A DNA stretch of 5,227 nt from Acidobacteriota bacterium (GCA_003171295.1 PMYF01000877.1:1-5227), one strand, 5' to 3'; shown: positions 1 through 5,227, counted from the stretch's first letter. Program-made: numbers and translations. The notes: generated by a model not told the origin, from the letters alone.

Positions 1-616
1 TTTCGAACTTCTCGCCCTCGGGTCTGGATTGTGCCACCACGCCTGCGTCGGCGAAGCTTCCCGTAGCGATGTCGTACTTGAAGAGATGCGCGTTCGGCGA
101 GGTCAGACCGTAGATCACTCTCGCTTCCCGGTCGATGGCCAGCGCCGAAATGCTCTCCCCTTTGATAGCGACGCCCAGATCCGTAACCGCACAAGGTTCC
201 TTGATCCGGAGGGGCTGGCTGTCTTCGTTTTGCGGCACATACTTCAGCAAATGGCCGCCGGGTGAGGCGCCGATATAGACGTCACCGCTGTTTGCAACCA
301 CCACGGCGTGCGCCACGGCGGTGGTGCCGGGAAGCAAGCCCAGCGGCTGGACGTATCCGTGGCGCGGGCTCAGAACGAAAAGGTAAGAATGCTTGCCGCT
401 GGTCGCGCCGTACAGGTTGCCATTCGGCGCCACGGTGAGAGCCGTGATCGCCGAATCTCCATTGGGGATGATGTCCATCGGCGGGTAACCCAGGTCGCGA
501 GCGTCAATGCGATCCTGCGGCACGACCACGGCATCATATCCAGGAGTCCGCTGGGCCCAGCCGAGCCCTTGCCACCCGATTACCAGGAGCAACAGAAGGA
601 ATGTTTTGCGCATCAT
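1..616 (-). CDS. Exported beta-propeller-like repeat protein (C-terminus beyond window)
   Basis: An open frame of 205 codons reads from ATG at 616 to the left edge, so the C-terminus is missing. Residues 1-21 form a signal peptide: MMRK, then a leucine-rich core, with likely cleavage at GWA|Q. The mature part has propeller-like repeats: N-G-N-L-Y-G near 66-70, G-D-V-Y-I-G near 111-116, and VIYGLTSPNAHLFKYDIATG at 167-186. The last closely matches a segment of the upstream neighbour (YGLTNPRGHFVYYDVATG), so the two genes are probably paralogues. The start lies inside the neighbour's stop (AATGATG). AGGAG at 623-627 is 6 nt from the first ATG; the second ATG (613) is possible too. Overlap and shared strand imply coupled translation in one operon. 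The fold class (PQQ/kelch/SMP-30-like propeller) is inferred from the repeats. Substrate and activity are unknown. Confidence 0.85.
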   Translation of the reverse strand, partial: MMRKTFLLLLLVIGWQGLGWAQRTPGYDAVVVPQDRIDARDLGYPPMDIIPNGDSAITALTVAPNGNLYGATSGKHSYLFVLSPRHGYVQPLGLLPGTTAVAHAVVVANSGDVYIGASPGGHLLKYVPQNEDSQPLRIKEPCAVTDLGVAIKGESISALAIDREARVIYGLTSPNAHLFKYDIATGSFADAGVVAQSRPEGEKFE

Positions 617-1902
617 TGGCCGCTCCTATTCGGACGGTAAATCACCAAAGCGAGCCGGTAGGCAACGCCTCCGATCCTTCCGGCGGATTCGGCCGGCTGG
701 CCGGGCACGTCGCGCACCTCGATCGCCCCCACAAAGTAGATCGCCCCGTCCACGCCCGTGTCCGCGGAGTTCAGCCCGATCACGCGGCGGCCGTCGGGCA
801 GGCGCATCTCGCCCAAGTCCTCCTTTCGGCCGGTGTTCAAGTCGTAGGTCAGTAGGTGGGAAACGCCGGCTCCGGCGCTGCCTCCGTAATCGAACTCCTT
901 TTGGGGAACAGCATAGTAAAGCTTGCGGTCCAGGCCCAGCGCCAGGGCCAGGGTCGCGTAGGGGATTTCACGGCTGTTTTCCATCCCGGGCGCGCACAAC
1001 TGGCCCAGGTCTTTCACCTCGCCATACGGCCCGGCGTGCGGGTCAAAAGAGAACAGCAGGCTGGCGCTTTCATCGACTCCGTAAAACTTGCGCGTCTGCC
1101 CGTCCCAGACCACCGTACGCCAATGCGTTTCCGACTTGTTGTAGTCGCGCCCCAGGGAGATTCCTTTTTGCCGCACGGGAATGCGCAGGGGCAGCTCCGT
1201 GATCTCGTCCGTGTGGGGATCGTATTTGTAAATCTGGCCGGGACCGATATTCCCGTAAACGTTGCCTTCGTCGTCGATCCCGAGGGTGCGGCAGATCGAC
1301 TCCCAGTTGTTCATGCGGCCTTTGTCTCCGGCTTTCCCGGTAGCCACATCGTAATACACGAAATGACCCCGGGGATTGGTAAGGCCATAAATGCGGTTGA
1401 ACTTCGGGTCGTAGGCGCCGGTGTTGACGCCCTCGAAGCGCGGACCAATGCCGAAATCCTCGACCGCTCCCGTCTTGGGGTCGTAGGCCATCCAGTGGGC
1501 GCCCGGATAACCTTCCCGGGTGCCCACGCGGGCATAGTCAAACCACCAGCCGCCGTGCGTGCCGTAGTAAATCCGGCCGTCTTTGCCTTCGCCGAACTTG
1601 GCGTGAATCTTCGACTGCGGTCCGATGTGCAGATTGGCCTCACCGGCCAGGCGCGTTAGGTCGCCGATGTCCGCGACGCGATCAGTCTTGGGGTCGTACA
1701 TCACCATGTGGCCGTTGCAGCCGTGGCAGGCCAGACCGGCATAGACTTTTCCGTCACTCGCGACCGAGAGTGCCGCCCAGTTGCCATCCATCTCCGCCAA
1801 ACCCGGGAAGATGCGAAAGTCAACTCGAAGGGTGCCAGCCGCCACGAGGCTGGGAAGCGAAAGGACTGCCAGGATAATGATCAACGTAATTCTTCGCCTC
1901 AA
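613..1902 (-). CDS. Exported beta-propeller-like repeat protein
   Basis: The product is 429 aa if translation starts at the TTG at 1902. That start is preferred because GGAGAGG (1908-1914) sits 5 nt upstream and the protein then begins directly with a signal peptide (MRRR, hydrophobic core, SLVAAG; cleavage near 21-23). ATG at 1926 is an alternative but has only a distant SD. An in-frame ATG at 1977 would translate repeat copy A and is unlikely. The mature protein carries repeated Y-D-P-x-T-G-like motifs at about residues 69, 140, 184, 227, 286 and 353, each followed by D-x-G/L-G-like turns, spaced as in a six- or seven-bladed propeller. A CHGC at about 59-62 is not a haem c site because no histidine follows. 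It is paralogous to and overlaps the downstream gene. The exact ligand or enzyme role cannot be assigned; an extracytoplasmic location is well supported. Confidence 0.85.
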   Translation of the reverse strand: MRRRITLIIILAVLSLPSLVAAGTLRVDFRIFPGLAEMDGNWAALSVASDGKVYAGLACHGCNGHMVMYDPKTDRVADIGDLTRLAGEANLHIGPQSKIHAKFGEGKDGRIYYGTHGGWWFDYARVGTREGYPGAHWMAYDPKTGAVEDFGIGPRFEGVNTGAYDPKFNRIYGLTNPRGHFVYYDVATGKAGDKGRMNNWESICRTLGIDDEGNVYGNIGPGQIYKYDPHTDEITELPLRIPVRQKGISLGRDYNKSETHWRTVVWDGQTRKFYGVDESASLLFSFDPHAGPYGEVKDLGQLCAPGMENSREIPYATLALALGLDRKLYYAVPQKEFDYGGSAGAGVSHLLTYDLNTGRKEDLGEMRLPDGRRVIGLNSADTGVDGAIYFVGAIEVRDVPGQPAESAGRIGGVAYRLALVIYRPNRSGQ

Positions 1903-1907
1903 ATTAA

Positions 1908-1914
1908 CCTCTCC
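1908..1914 (-). promoter_or_regulatory. Shine-Dalgarno site supporting a TTG start
   Basis: On the minus strand GGAGAGG is followed by TTAAT and then TTG at 1902-1900. Spacing is 5 nt. No other candidate start of this gene has an SD of similar quality at normal distance, so this site decides the start choice. Confidence 0.55.
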
Positions 1915-1930
1915 GGGAGGAGTCATGGAC

Positions 1931-2023
1931 CGTGGCGCAGGCCTCGCTATCCAAAGGTCTGCGGCTTTTCTCCTCAACCATCCGCAAGAGCCGCGGACCT
2001 GCAGAACAGGTCCGCGCTACTCA
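1931..2023 (+). repeat. Paired-hairpin intergenic repeat, copy A
   Basis: A 93-bp element homologous to 5033-5121 in the same orientation. Hairpin 1 pairs CGCAGGCCT (1936-1944) with AGGTCTGCG (1955-1963), one pair being G-T, with a 10-nt loop. A GCTTTT-containing linker follows. Hairpin 2 pairs CGCGGACCTG (1992-2001) with CAGGTCCGCG (2007-2016), a perfect 10 bp with loop CAGAA. The element ends CTACTCA. The two hairpins face each other in inverted orientation, as in REP doublets (BIME-like). It sits just upstream of the propeller gene's ribosome-binding site. Confidence 0.8.
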
Positions 2024-2082
2024 ACCACTCAAAGCGCAGTGGATGTTACCACGGCGAACGGCGCTTATTGCAATGGAGCAGG

Positions 2083-2114
2083 AAAAAAGGAAGGGGCGGG
2101 GGCCTCATCCCTTC
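2083..2114 (-). terminator. Possible Rho-independent terminator of the zinc-ribbon gene
   Basis: Read on the minus strand, GAAGGG pairs with CCCTTC (plus positions 2109-2114 and 2090-2095) around a 13-nt loop, followed by C and six Ts (2083-2088). It lies about 105 nt past the stop at 2219. The stem is short and the loop long, so it is only a moderate candidate. Confidence 0.35.
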
Positions 2115-2218
2115 GCAGCGGTCGACGCTGGGTGTTGAGCCCCTGCCCGAGGCGGGCAGTCAGGGACTGGCAGGGCGAGGCGGCGACGCGCTGGAACCGG
2201 CCGGCGTAGGGTGAGGAT

Positions 2219-2929
2219 TCATTTGCTCCCGGCCAGTTTCGTTCCATCATAGGGACAGAACTTGTACGCCCCGCTCAGGGTCTCACCACAAACCGGACAC
2301 TTCTCCTTCGGCAACAGAGTGCCCAGCGGCAGCCTCCACTTGAACACCCGTTCTCCCAAGTCAACTTCACAGGTGCCTTCCATTAGAGGATCACAGATTC
2401 TTGTGCCATCCTTCTTGCTGCCAGGAAAAGCGTAGAAGTGGATGTTCTCGCCTAAAGGTCCCACCAACCTTGCGAATTCCGGCTTCATCAAACCCAGCAA
2501 GGCCGGCACACCGGCATCCAACTTATCCTCTGGTAATGGCTTGTAGATGTTGCCTGCGTTGTCCTTAAGTTGGACGAGGCCTCGAACCTCGGCTTCGGTT
2601 CGATATGTTACCGCCCCGAAAGGGCCGGGCTTCCCGCTGCCAATGCCGACGATGAAATAAGGGTGGACGACCTTGAGGAACATTTCCAGTTGAGCCGGTG
2701 TCGCACGGGGATTTGCGGCAAAGCTCGCTTTCCAGAACTCTTCCGGGAGCCACCAAGCCAAGTTCAGTTCCCCGGGCTCATTGGAAACCTTTAGAGTGTC
2801 CTGACCAAGCTCCGTGATATTGGTTTTCTGATCCTGCGCCGCAGCTCCCTGCCAAACACCCATGACGAATCCAACTGCCGCTAACCCTATCCATGCGGAT
2901 TTCCCAGCCCTCCTTCGCAGGTGCATCAT
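2219..2929 (-). CDS. Exported protein of unknown function with C-terminal zinc-ribbon-like motif
   Basis: The product is 236 aa. The start at 2929 (ATG-ATG) is chosen because GGAGG at 2938-2942 lies 8 nt upstream and a signal peptide begins there: MMHLRRR, hydrophobic core 12-29, cleavage near GAAA|QDQ (about 31-32). The upstream in-frame ATG at 3091 would read through the terminator hairpin of the divergent leader. The central region contains LAWWLPEEFWKASF (57-70) and YFIVGIGSGKPGPFG (91-105). This resembles hypothetical exported proteins with a W-W-x-P-x-E-F-W motif that I recall from other environmental bacteria, but I cannot name a family. The C-terminus has C211-P-V-C214 and F-C225-P-Y-D228-G, a zinc-ribbon pattern with Asp where the fourth Cys is expected. 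C179 and C187 could form a disulphide. It is monocistronic and divergent from the antiporter operon. Function unknown. Confidence 0.85.
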   Translation of the reverse strand: MMHLRRRAGKSAWIGLAAVGFVMGVWQGAAAQDQKTNITELGQDTLKVSNEPGELNLAWWLPEEFWKASFAANPRATPAQLEMFLKVVHPYFIVGIGSGKPGPFGAVTYRTEAEVRGLVQLKDNAGNIYKPLPEDKLDAGVPALLGLMKPEFARLVGPLGENIHFYAFPGSKKDGTRICDPLMEGTCEVDLGERVFKWRLPLGTLLPKEKCPVCGETLSGAYKFCPYDGTKLAGSK

Positions 2930-3003
2930 AAAACCGTCCTCCGTCCTCAGCCGCTTACGGGCTGGCCAAAAGCTTCCCCGGGGCACCTCGGAACTGTAGG
3001 AAG

Positions 3004-3012
3004 TGATATAAT
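3004..3012 (+). promoter_or_regulatory. Extended -10 promoter of the antiporter leader
   Basis: TG-A-TATAAT is a perfect extended -10 (TGnTATAAT). The -35 position, 17 nt upstream (2984-2989, CACCTC), is poor, as is usual for extended -10 promoters. Transcription would start near 3018-3020, giving a leader of about 125 nt before the GTG start. The same AT-rich block read on the minus strand (TATTAT) could serve the divergent gene, but no -35 is visible for it. Confidence 0.6.
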
Positions 3013-3023
3013 ACATCCATCCC

Positions 3024-3106
3024 AGGCGATGGAGTTCGCCTTCAACCGTCCTTCTGTGGGACTGATAACTCCTGCTGTGACTTCGGGTCATGGTAGGAGT
3101 TTTTTT
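3024..3106 (+). promoter_or_regulatory. Putative attenuator leader of the antiporter-uspA operon
   Basis: After the predicted start site comes hairpin P1, AGGCGA (3024-3029) pairing with TCGCCT (3036-3041), whose loop carries GGAGT. GGAGTT at 3031-3036 is identical to part of the terminator's 3' arm (3096-3101) and complementary to its 5' arm AACTCC (3067-3072). It could therefore form a competing antiterminator. I do not recognise a known riboswitch class; the switching model is inference from complementarity alone. Confidence 0.4.
3067..3106 (+). terminator. Intrinsic terminator upstream of the antiporter gene
   Basis: A continuous 15-bp stem: AACTCCT pairs with AGGAGTT (3067-3073, 3095-3101), then GCTG with TGGT (one Watson-Crick and three G-T pairs), then TGAC with GTCA, closing a TTCGG loop (3082-3086). 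Seven Ts follow (3100-3106). It lies 38 nt before the GTG start and downstream of the extended -10. No second promoter is evident after it, so operon transcription apparently must pass it. Confidence 0.75.
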
Positions 3107-3144
3107 GCTTTGAGCCTGCTTGGCCCGCGAATTGAGAGGTTCGC

Positions 3145-4323
3145 GTGGATATCTGGTTGATTGCTTCGCTCTGGGTCGGCTTGGCGCTAATCTCCGCCAT
3201 GGTCTCGATTCGCCTGGGCATTTCCGTGGCCCTGGTCGAGATCTGCGTAGGTGTGCTGGCTGGCAATTTTCTGCATCTCACCCCCAACGAATGGGTCAGT
3301 TTCCTGGCGAGTATGGGAAGCGTGTTGCTGACGTTTCTGGCAGGTGCGGAAATTGATCCGGACGCTTTGCGGGCCAATTTGAAGGAAAGCCTGCTGATTG
3401 GGTTCTTTTCCTTCCTGGGGCCCGCTCTCGCTGCTTTCGCGGTTGCCTTCTGGATCTTCAAATGGAACCTGCATGGTGCGGAAATTGCCGGCATCGCGCT
3501 TTCCACGACTTCCGTCGCCGTAGTCTATGCGGTGATGATCGAGTCCGGGCTGAATGAGACGGAGCTCGGCAAGGTGATTCTGGCGGCGTGCTTCGTCACG
3601 GATCTGGGAACCGTCGTCGCGCTGGGTCTGATCTTCGCCAATTACAACCTCTGGCTGCTCCTTTTTGTGGGCGCCATGGTGGTGGTTCTTTGGGGGATGC
3701 CGCGGTTTACGGCGTGGTACTTTGCCAAAGTGGGCAATCGCGTCAGCGAGCCAGAGATCAAGTTTGTGCTTTTCGTTTTATTCCTACTGGGCGGCCTGGC
3801 GACACTGGCGAGGAGCGAAGCCGTGCTGCCGGCTTACCTCATCGGCATGGTGATGGCTCGCCAATTCCTTCGCAACCGTGTTCTGATGCATCGCATGCGG
3901 GCTATTGCCTTTTCAATTCTGACCCCTTTCTACTTCCTCAAAGCAGGTTCGTACGTCTCCTTCAAGGCCATCGCGGCGGGTGTGGTGGTCATCGCGGTCT
4001 TTTTCCTGGTGAAGATGTTAGCGAAGGTGAGCGGGGTGTTTCCTTTTACCCTGCTATTTGGCTTTGGAAGGCGACGGGGTGTTTACACGACCCTGCTTAT
4101 GGCCACAGGGCTGACGTTTGGGACAATATCCGCACTCTTCGGGCTGACCCACGGCTACATCAGCCAGGCCCAATACACGGTTCTGGTGACCGTGGTCATT
4201 TTGAGCGCCGTGCTGCCCACGTTGATTGCGGAGCGTTTCTTCCGGCCTGACTTGCAGTCTGAACAGGAATCGGAAATAGCGGGTAGGGTTCCGGCTGTGA
4301 AAAACCTGGAAAGCGAGGCGTGA
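3145..4323 (+). CDS. CPA2/Kef-type cation:proton antiporter, membrane domain only
   Basis: A 392-aa inner-membrane protein with about 12-13 hydrophobic segments covering residues 3-361, the size of an Na+/H+ exchanger domain. Family-like motifs are LLTFLAGAEID (61-71), ALSTTSVAVVYAV (118-130), CFVTDLGTVVAL (149-160) with the presumed ion/proton-binding D153, SEAVLPAYLIGMVMA (224-238) and TPFYFLKAG (260-268) with K266. Electrogenic family members typically carry Asp-Asp at the D153 position and many electroneutral ones Asn-Asp; here it is Thr-Asp, so stoichiometry is uncertain. Unlike KefB/KefC it lacks a C-terminal RCK/TrkA-N domain and ends in a short charged tail (364-392). The GTG start is supported by GAGAGG (3134-3139) 5 nt upstream. 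A uspA gene follows after 3 nt, suggesting joint control. The substrate cation (K+, Na+) cannot be read. Expression is probably conditioned by the leader terminator. Confidence 0.92.
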   Translation: MDIWLIASLWVGLALISAMVSIRLGISVALVEICVGVLAGNFLHLTPNEWVSFLASMGSVLLTFLAGAEIDPDALRANLKESLLIGFFSFLGPALAAFAVAFWIFKWNLHGAEIAGIALSTTSVAVVYAVMIESGLNETELGKVILAACFVTDLGTVVALGLIFANYNLWLLLFVGAMVVVLWGMPRFTAWYFAKVGNRVSEPEIKFVLFVLFLLGGLATLARSEAVLPAYLIGMVMARQFLRNRVLMHRMRAIAFSILTPFYFLKAGSYVSFKAIAAGVVVIAVFFLVKMLAKVSGVFPFTLLFGFGRRRGVYTTLLMATGLTFGTISALFGLTHGYISQAQYTVLVTVVILSAVLPTLIAERFFRPDLQSEQESEIAGRVPAVKNLESEA

Positions 4324-4326
4324 ACC

Positions 4327-4749
4327 ATGTTTAGAAAAATCCTGATTGCCCACGATGGTTCTGAAGGCGCGAAGAAAGCCCTCCGCGAAGCCCTCACCCT
4401 GGCGAAGAGCTTCAGCGCGGAACTTCACTCTGTTTCCATCAAGGAAAGACCCAGCCACTACGCTGAAACCGTGGGTGAGGTGATGGAGCAACAAGAGGAA
4501 GCCGGCCAATTCTTCGCGCGTGTCACGTCTGAGGCAACCGCCCTGGCACGAGAGCAAGGGATCGATCTCAAGTGTACAGTTCTGGCCGGGCACGAGGTTG
4601 AAACCATTATCAAGTTCGCGCGCGAGGGCCAGTATGACTTGCTGGTCGTAGGCTTCATGGGGCACAGCCGAGCCTTTGGCCGCATCTGGGGGGGCACCTC
4701 GCAGAACCTGACCAAGACAGCCCCCTGTTCCGTACTGGTCGTCAAGTAA
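4327..4749 (+). CDS. Universal stress protein (UspA family)
   Basis: A 140-aa single Usp domain of normal length. The N-terminal strand and loop KILIAHDGSE (4-13) includes the usual Asp-Gly-Ser. The C-terminal nucleotide-binding loop is G109-F-M-G112, nine residues, then G122-G123-T124-S125, followed by strand CSVLVV. The canonical motif is G-x2-G-x9-G-[S/T]; here the S/T position is Gly, followed by Thr-Ser. The general loop length is kept, so ATP/AMP binding is plausible but not certain. ATG is preceded by GAGG (4315-4318) at 8 nt, inside the antiporter's last codons, and the intergenic gap is 3 nt, so the two are co-translated. Usp domains occur as C-terminal extensions of some CPA2 antiporters; here the partner is a separate cytoplasmic protein that may regulate the transporter (inference). 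Confidence 0.95.
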   Translation: MFRKILIAHDGSEGAKKALREALTLAKSFSAELHSVSIKERPSHYAETVGEVMEQQEEAGQFFARVTSEATALAREQGIDLKCTVLAGHEVETIIKFAREGQYDLLVVGFMGHSRAFGRIWGGTSQNLTKTAPCSVLVVK

Positions 4750-4793
4750 GCGGCCAGCCCTTCGAGGCATGGCGGGTGACAAAGGCTTCACAC

Positions 4794-5210
4794 ATGACCG
4801 AGAGTCGAAAAGAAACGTCTGCGCCGGCACTCTCACCCGCCCATTCCGCAGCTCTCGTGGCGCGGATGCTGACTCTCGAACAGGACTGCCGGGAAATCGA
4901 GCACTTCCTGGATGGCTATGCTGGCATCTTCTACCAATATCTCGGACTTTTCCCCGATGAGACTCGGCGGACGATTCGCACCCTCATATCCGGGATTCTG
5001 CAAAGAATTACTCCCATCAGATTGGACCTCGGCGTGGTGCGGACCTGTTCGGTAGGTCCGCGGCTTTTTGGTATCCATAGGGGACGAACCGCGGACCTTC
5101 AAAACAGGTCCGCGCTACTCAGTGGAGTGTGTATCCTCATTTTATTCTTGACAGTGCTAATAACCGTATGTACACTAATCTCTGCGGCCAGCGCCCGCTG
5201 GCTGAGGTGA
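4794..5210 (+). CDS. Unrecognised small protein with repeat-derived C-terminal region
   Basis: A 138-codon frame. ATG at 4794 has AAAGG 8 nt upstream. GTG at 4776 (6 residues longer, GAGG at 4764-4767) is an alternative. Residues 1-79 look genuinely coding: polar N-terminus, then helical segments MLTLEQDCREIEHFLDGYAG (25-44) and PDETRRTIRTLISGILQRI (54-72). I recognise no family. Residues about 80-110 are encoded by repeat copy B (including RTADLQNRSALLS). Residues 112-131 are strongly hydrophobic and would form a membrane helix, but the DNA there also contains a near-consensus promoter, so this tail may be fortuitous. It is third in line after uspA (gap 44 nt) and could be co-transcribed. 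The N-terminal part is likelier real than the full length. Confidence 0.4.
   Translation: MTESRKETSAPALSPAHSAALVARMLTLEQDCREIEHFLDGYAGIFYQYLGLFPDETRRTIRTLISGILQRITPIRLDLGVVRTCSVGPRLFGIHRGRTADLQNRSALLSGVCILILFLTVLITVCTLISAASARWLR
5033..5121 (+). repeat. Paired-hairpin repeat, copy B
   Basis: An 89-bp element homologous to copy A. It begins CGTGGTGCGGACCT (copy A: CGTGGCGCAGGCCT). Hairpin 1 pairs GCGGACCT (5039-5046) with AGGTCCGC (5054-5061), loop GTTCGGT, followed by GGCTTTTT, which could weakly terminate rightward transcription. Hairpin 2 pairs CGCGGACCT (5090-5098) with AGGTCCGCG (5106-5114), loop TCAAAAC, ending CTACTCA. It lies inside the open frame of the third operon ORF. Confidence 0.8.
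5148..5176 (+). promoter_or_regulatory. Sigma70-like promoter pointing out of the window
   Basis: A consensus -35 TTGACA (5148-5153), a 17-nt spacer and -10 TACACT (5171-5176) predict a start near 5183. A 6-bp hairpin (GCCAGC/GCTGGC, 5187-5202, loop GCCC) would lie at the very 5' end of the RNA. Whatever it drives is beyond the right edge. Confidence 0.5.
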
Positions 5211-5212
5211 AA

Positions 5213-5227
5213 GGCCGCGGACCTATA
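5213..5227 (+). repeat. Left arm of a third repeat copy, cut by the window edge
   Basis: GGCCGCGGACCT matches the left arm of hairpin 2 in copies A and B (CGCGGACCT at 5216-5224). The complementary arm would lie outside the window, so assignment rests on the arm alone. Confidence 0.5.

Larger units (their letters stand above)
1903..2218. other. 316-base intergenic region with repeat and possible terminator
   Basis: No coding region is supported here. Open frames crossing it are fragments of the repeat or antisense shadows. From right to left it holds a perfect 7-bp GC hairpin (CTGCCCG/CGGGCAG, 2143-2159, loop AGG) without a T tract on either side, a minus-strand hairpin plus T run (2083-2114), a short unstructured stretch, and repeat copy A (1931-2023). 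A convincing promoter for the propeller operon was not found. TTGCAA and TAACAT on the minus strand have 19-nt spacing and are weak. Confidence 0.6.

Noticed and set aside
856..1659. Long plus-strand open frame (267 codons) opposite the propeller gene
   Set aside because: It is antisense to a gene with a signal peptide, repeats and an SD. It has no recognisable domain and is expected from GC-rich codon bias.
1713..1733. CHGC in the propeller protein as a cytochrome c haem site
   Set aside because: The motif requires C-x-x-C-H; here the residue after the second Cys is Asn.
1903..1977. N-terminal extension of the propeller gene to ATG at 1977
   Set aside because: Most of the extra residues are encoded by repeat copy A and would precede the signal peptide; TTG at 1902 has the SD.
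2143..2159. Perfect CTGCCCG/CGGGCAG hairpin as a terminator
   Set aside because: No T tract follows on either strand and the 3-nt loop is tight, so it is noted only as a hairpin.
2930..3091. N-terminal extension of the zinc-ribbon gene to ATG at 3091
   Set aside because: It would read through the divergent leader and terminator, and would bury the signal peptide and a good SD at 2938-2942.
4054..4836. Minus-strand open frame of 260 codons opposite the antiporter and uspA
   Set aside because: It spans two clearly identified genes on the other strand and shows no domain of its own.
1931..5227. CRISPR array from the recurring GGACC repeats
   Set aside because: The copies are kilobases apart, are themselves double hairpins, and lack regular spacers.

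Overview
The window is bacterial chromosomal DNA: moderately GC-rich, densely coding, with clear Shine-Dalgarno sites and no rRNA, tRNA, CRISPR array or transposase that I can see. The short GC-rich paired-hairpin repeats (core CGCGGACCTG...CAGGTCCGCG ending CGCTACTC) resemble elements I associate from memory with Acidobacteriota genomes and soil metagenome bins. No marker gene is present, so that placement is an inference.

Left part (1-1902, minus strand): two overlapping genes encode exported, repeat-containing beta-propeller-like proteins. The upstream one (613-1902) probably uses a TTG start. Its stop overlaps the ATG of the second (1-616), which runs off the left edge. They share a blade motif (YGLT[NS]P...YD.ATG) and look like diverged tandem paralogues that are translationally coupled. 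Next comes a 316-base non-coding stretch (1903-2218) with repeat copy A and a possible terminator for the gene upstream.

Middle (2219-2929, minus): a small exported protein of unknown function with a C-terminal zinc-ribbon-like motif. It is divergent from the right-hand operon across a 215-base intergenic region (2930-3144).

Right part (plus strand): a single-domain CPA2/Kef-type cation:proton antiporter (3145-4323) is followed after 3 bases by a UspA-type stress protein (4327-4749), then by a small unrecognised ORF (4794-5210). The antiporter leader is the most interesting non-coding stretch. It has a perfect extended -10 (TGATATAAT) and then, before the start codon, a textbook intrinsic terminator. 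An upstream GGAGTT could pair with the terminator's 5' arm as an antiterminator. This looks like a transcription attenuator or riboswitch-like leader, or alternatively an independent small RNA.

The third ORF runs in frame through repeat copy B, so its C-terminus is probably not native. A strong sigma70-like promoter (TTGACA-N17-TACACT) then points right out of the window, in an AT-richer island just before the left arm of a third repeat copy at the edge.

Functionally, the right-hand operon suggests ion/pH homeostasis with an adenine-nucleotide-type stress sensor. The left genes are surface or periplasmic proteins whose substrates cannot be read from sequence.
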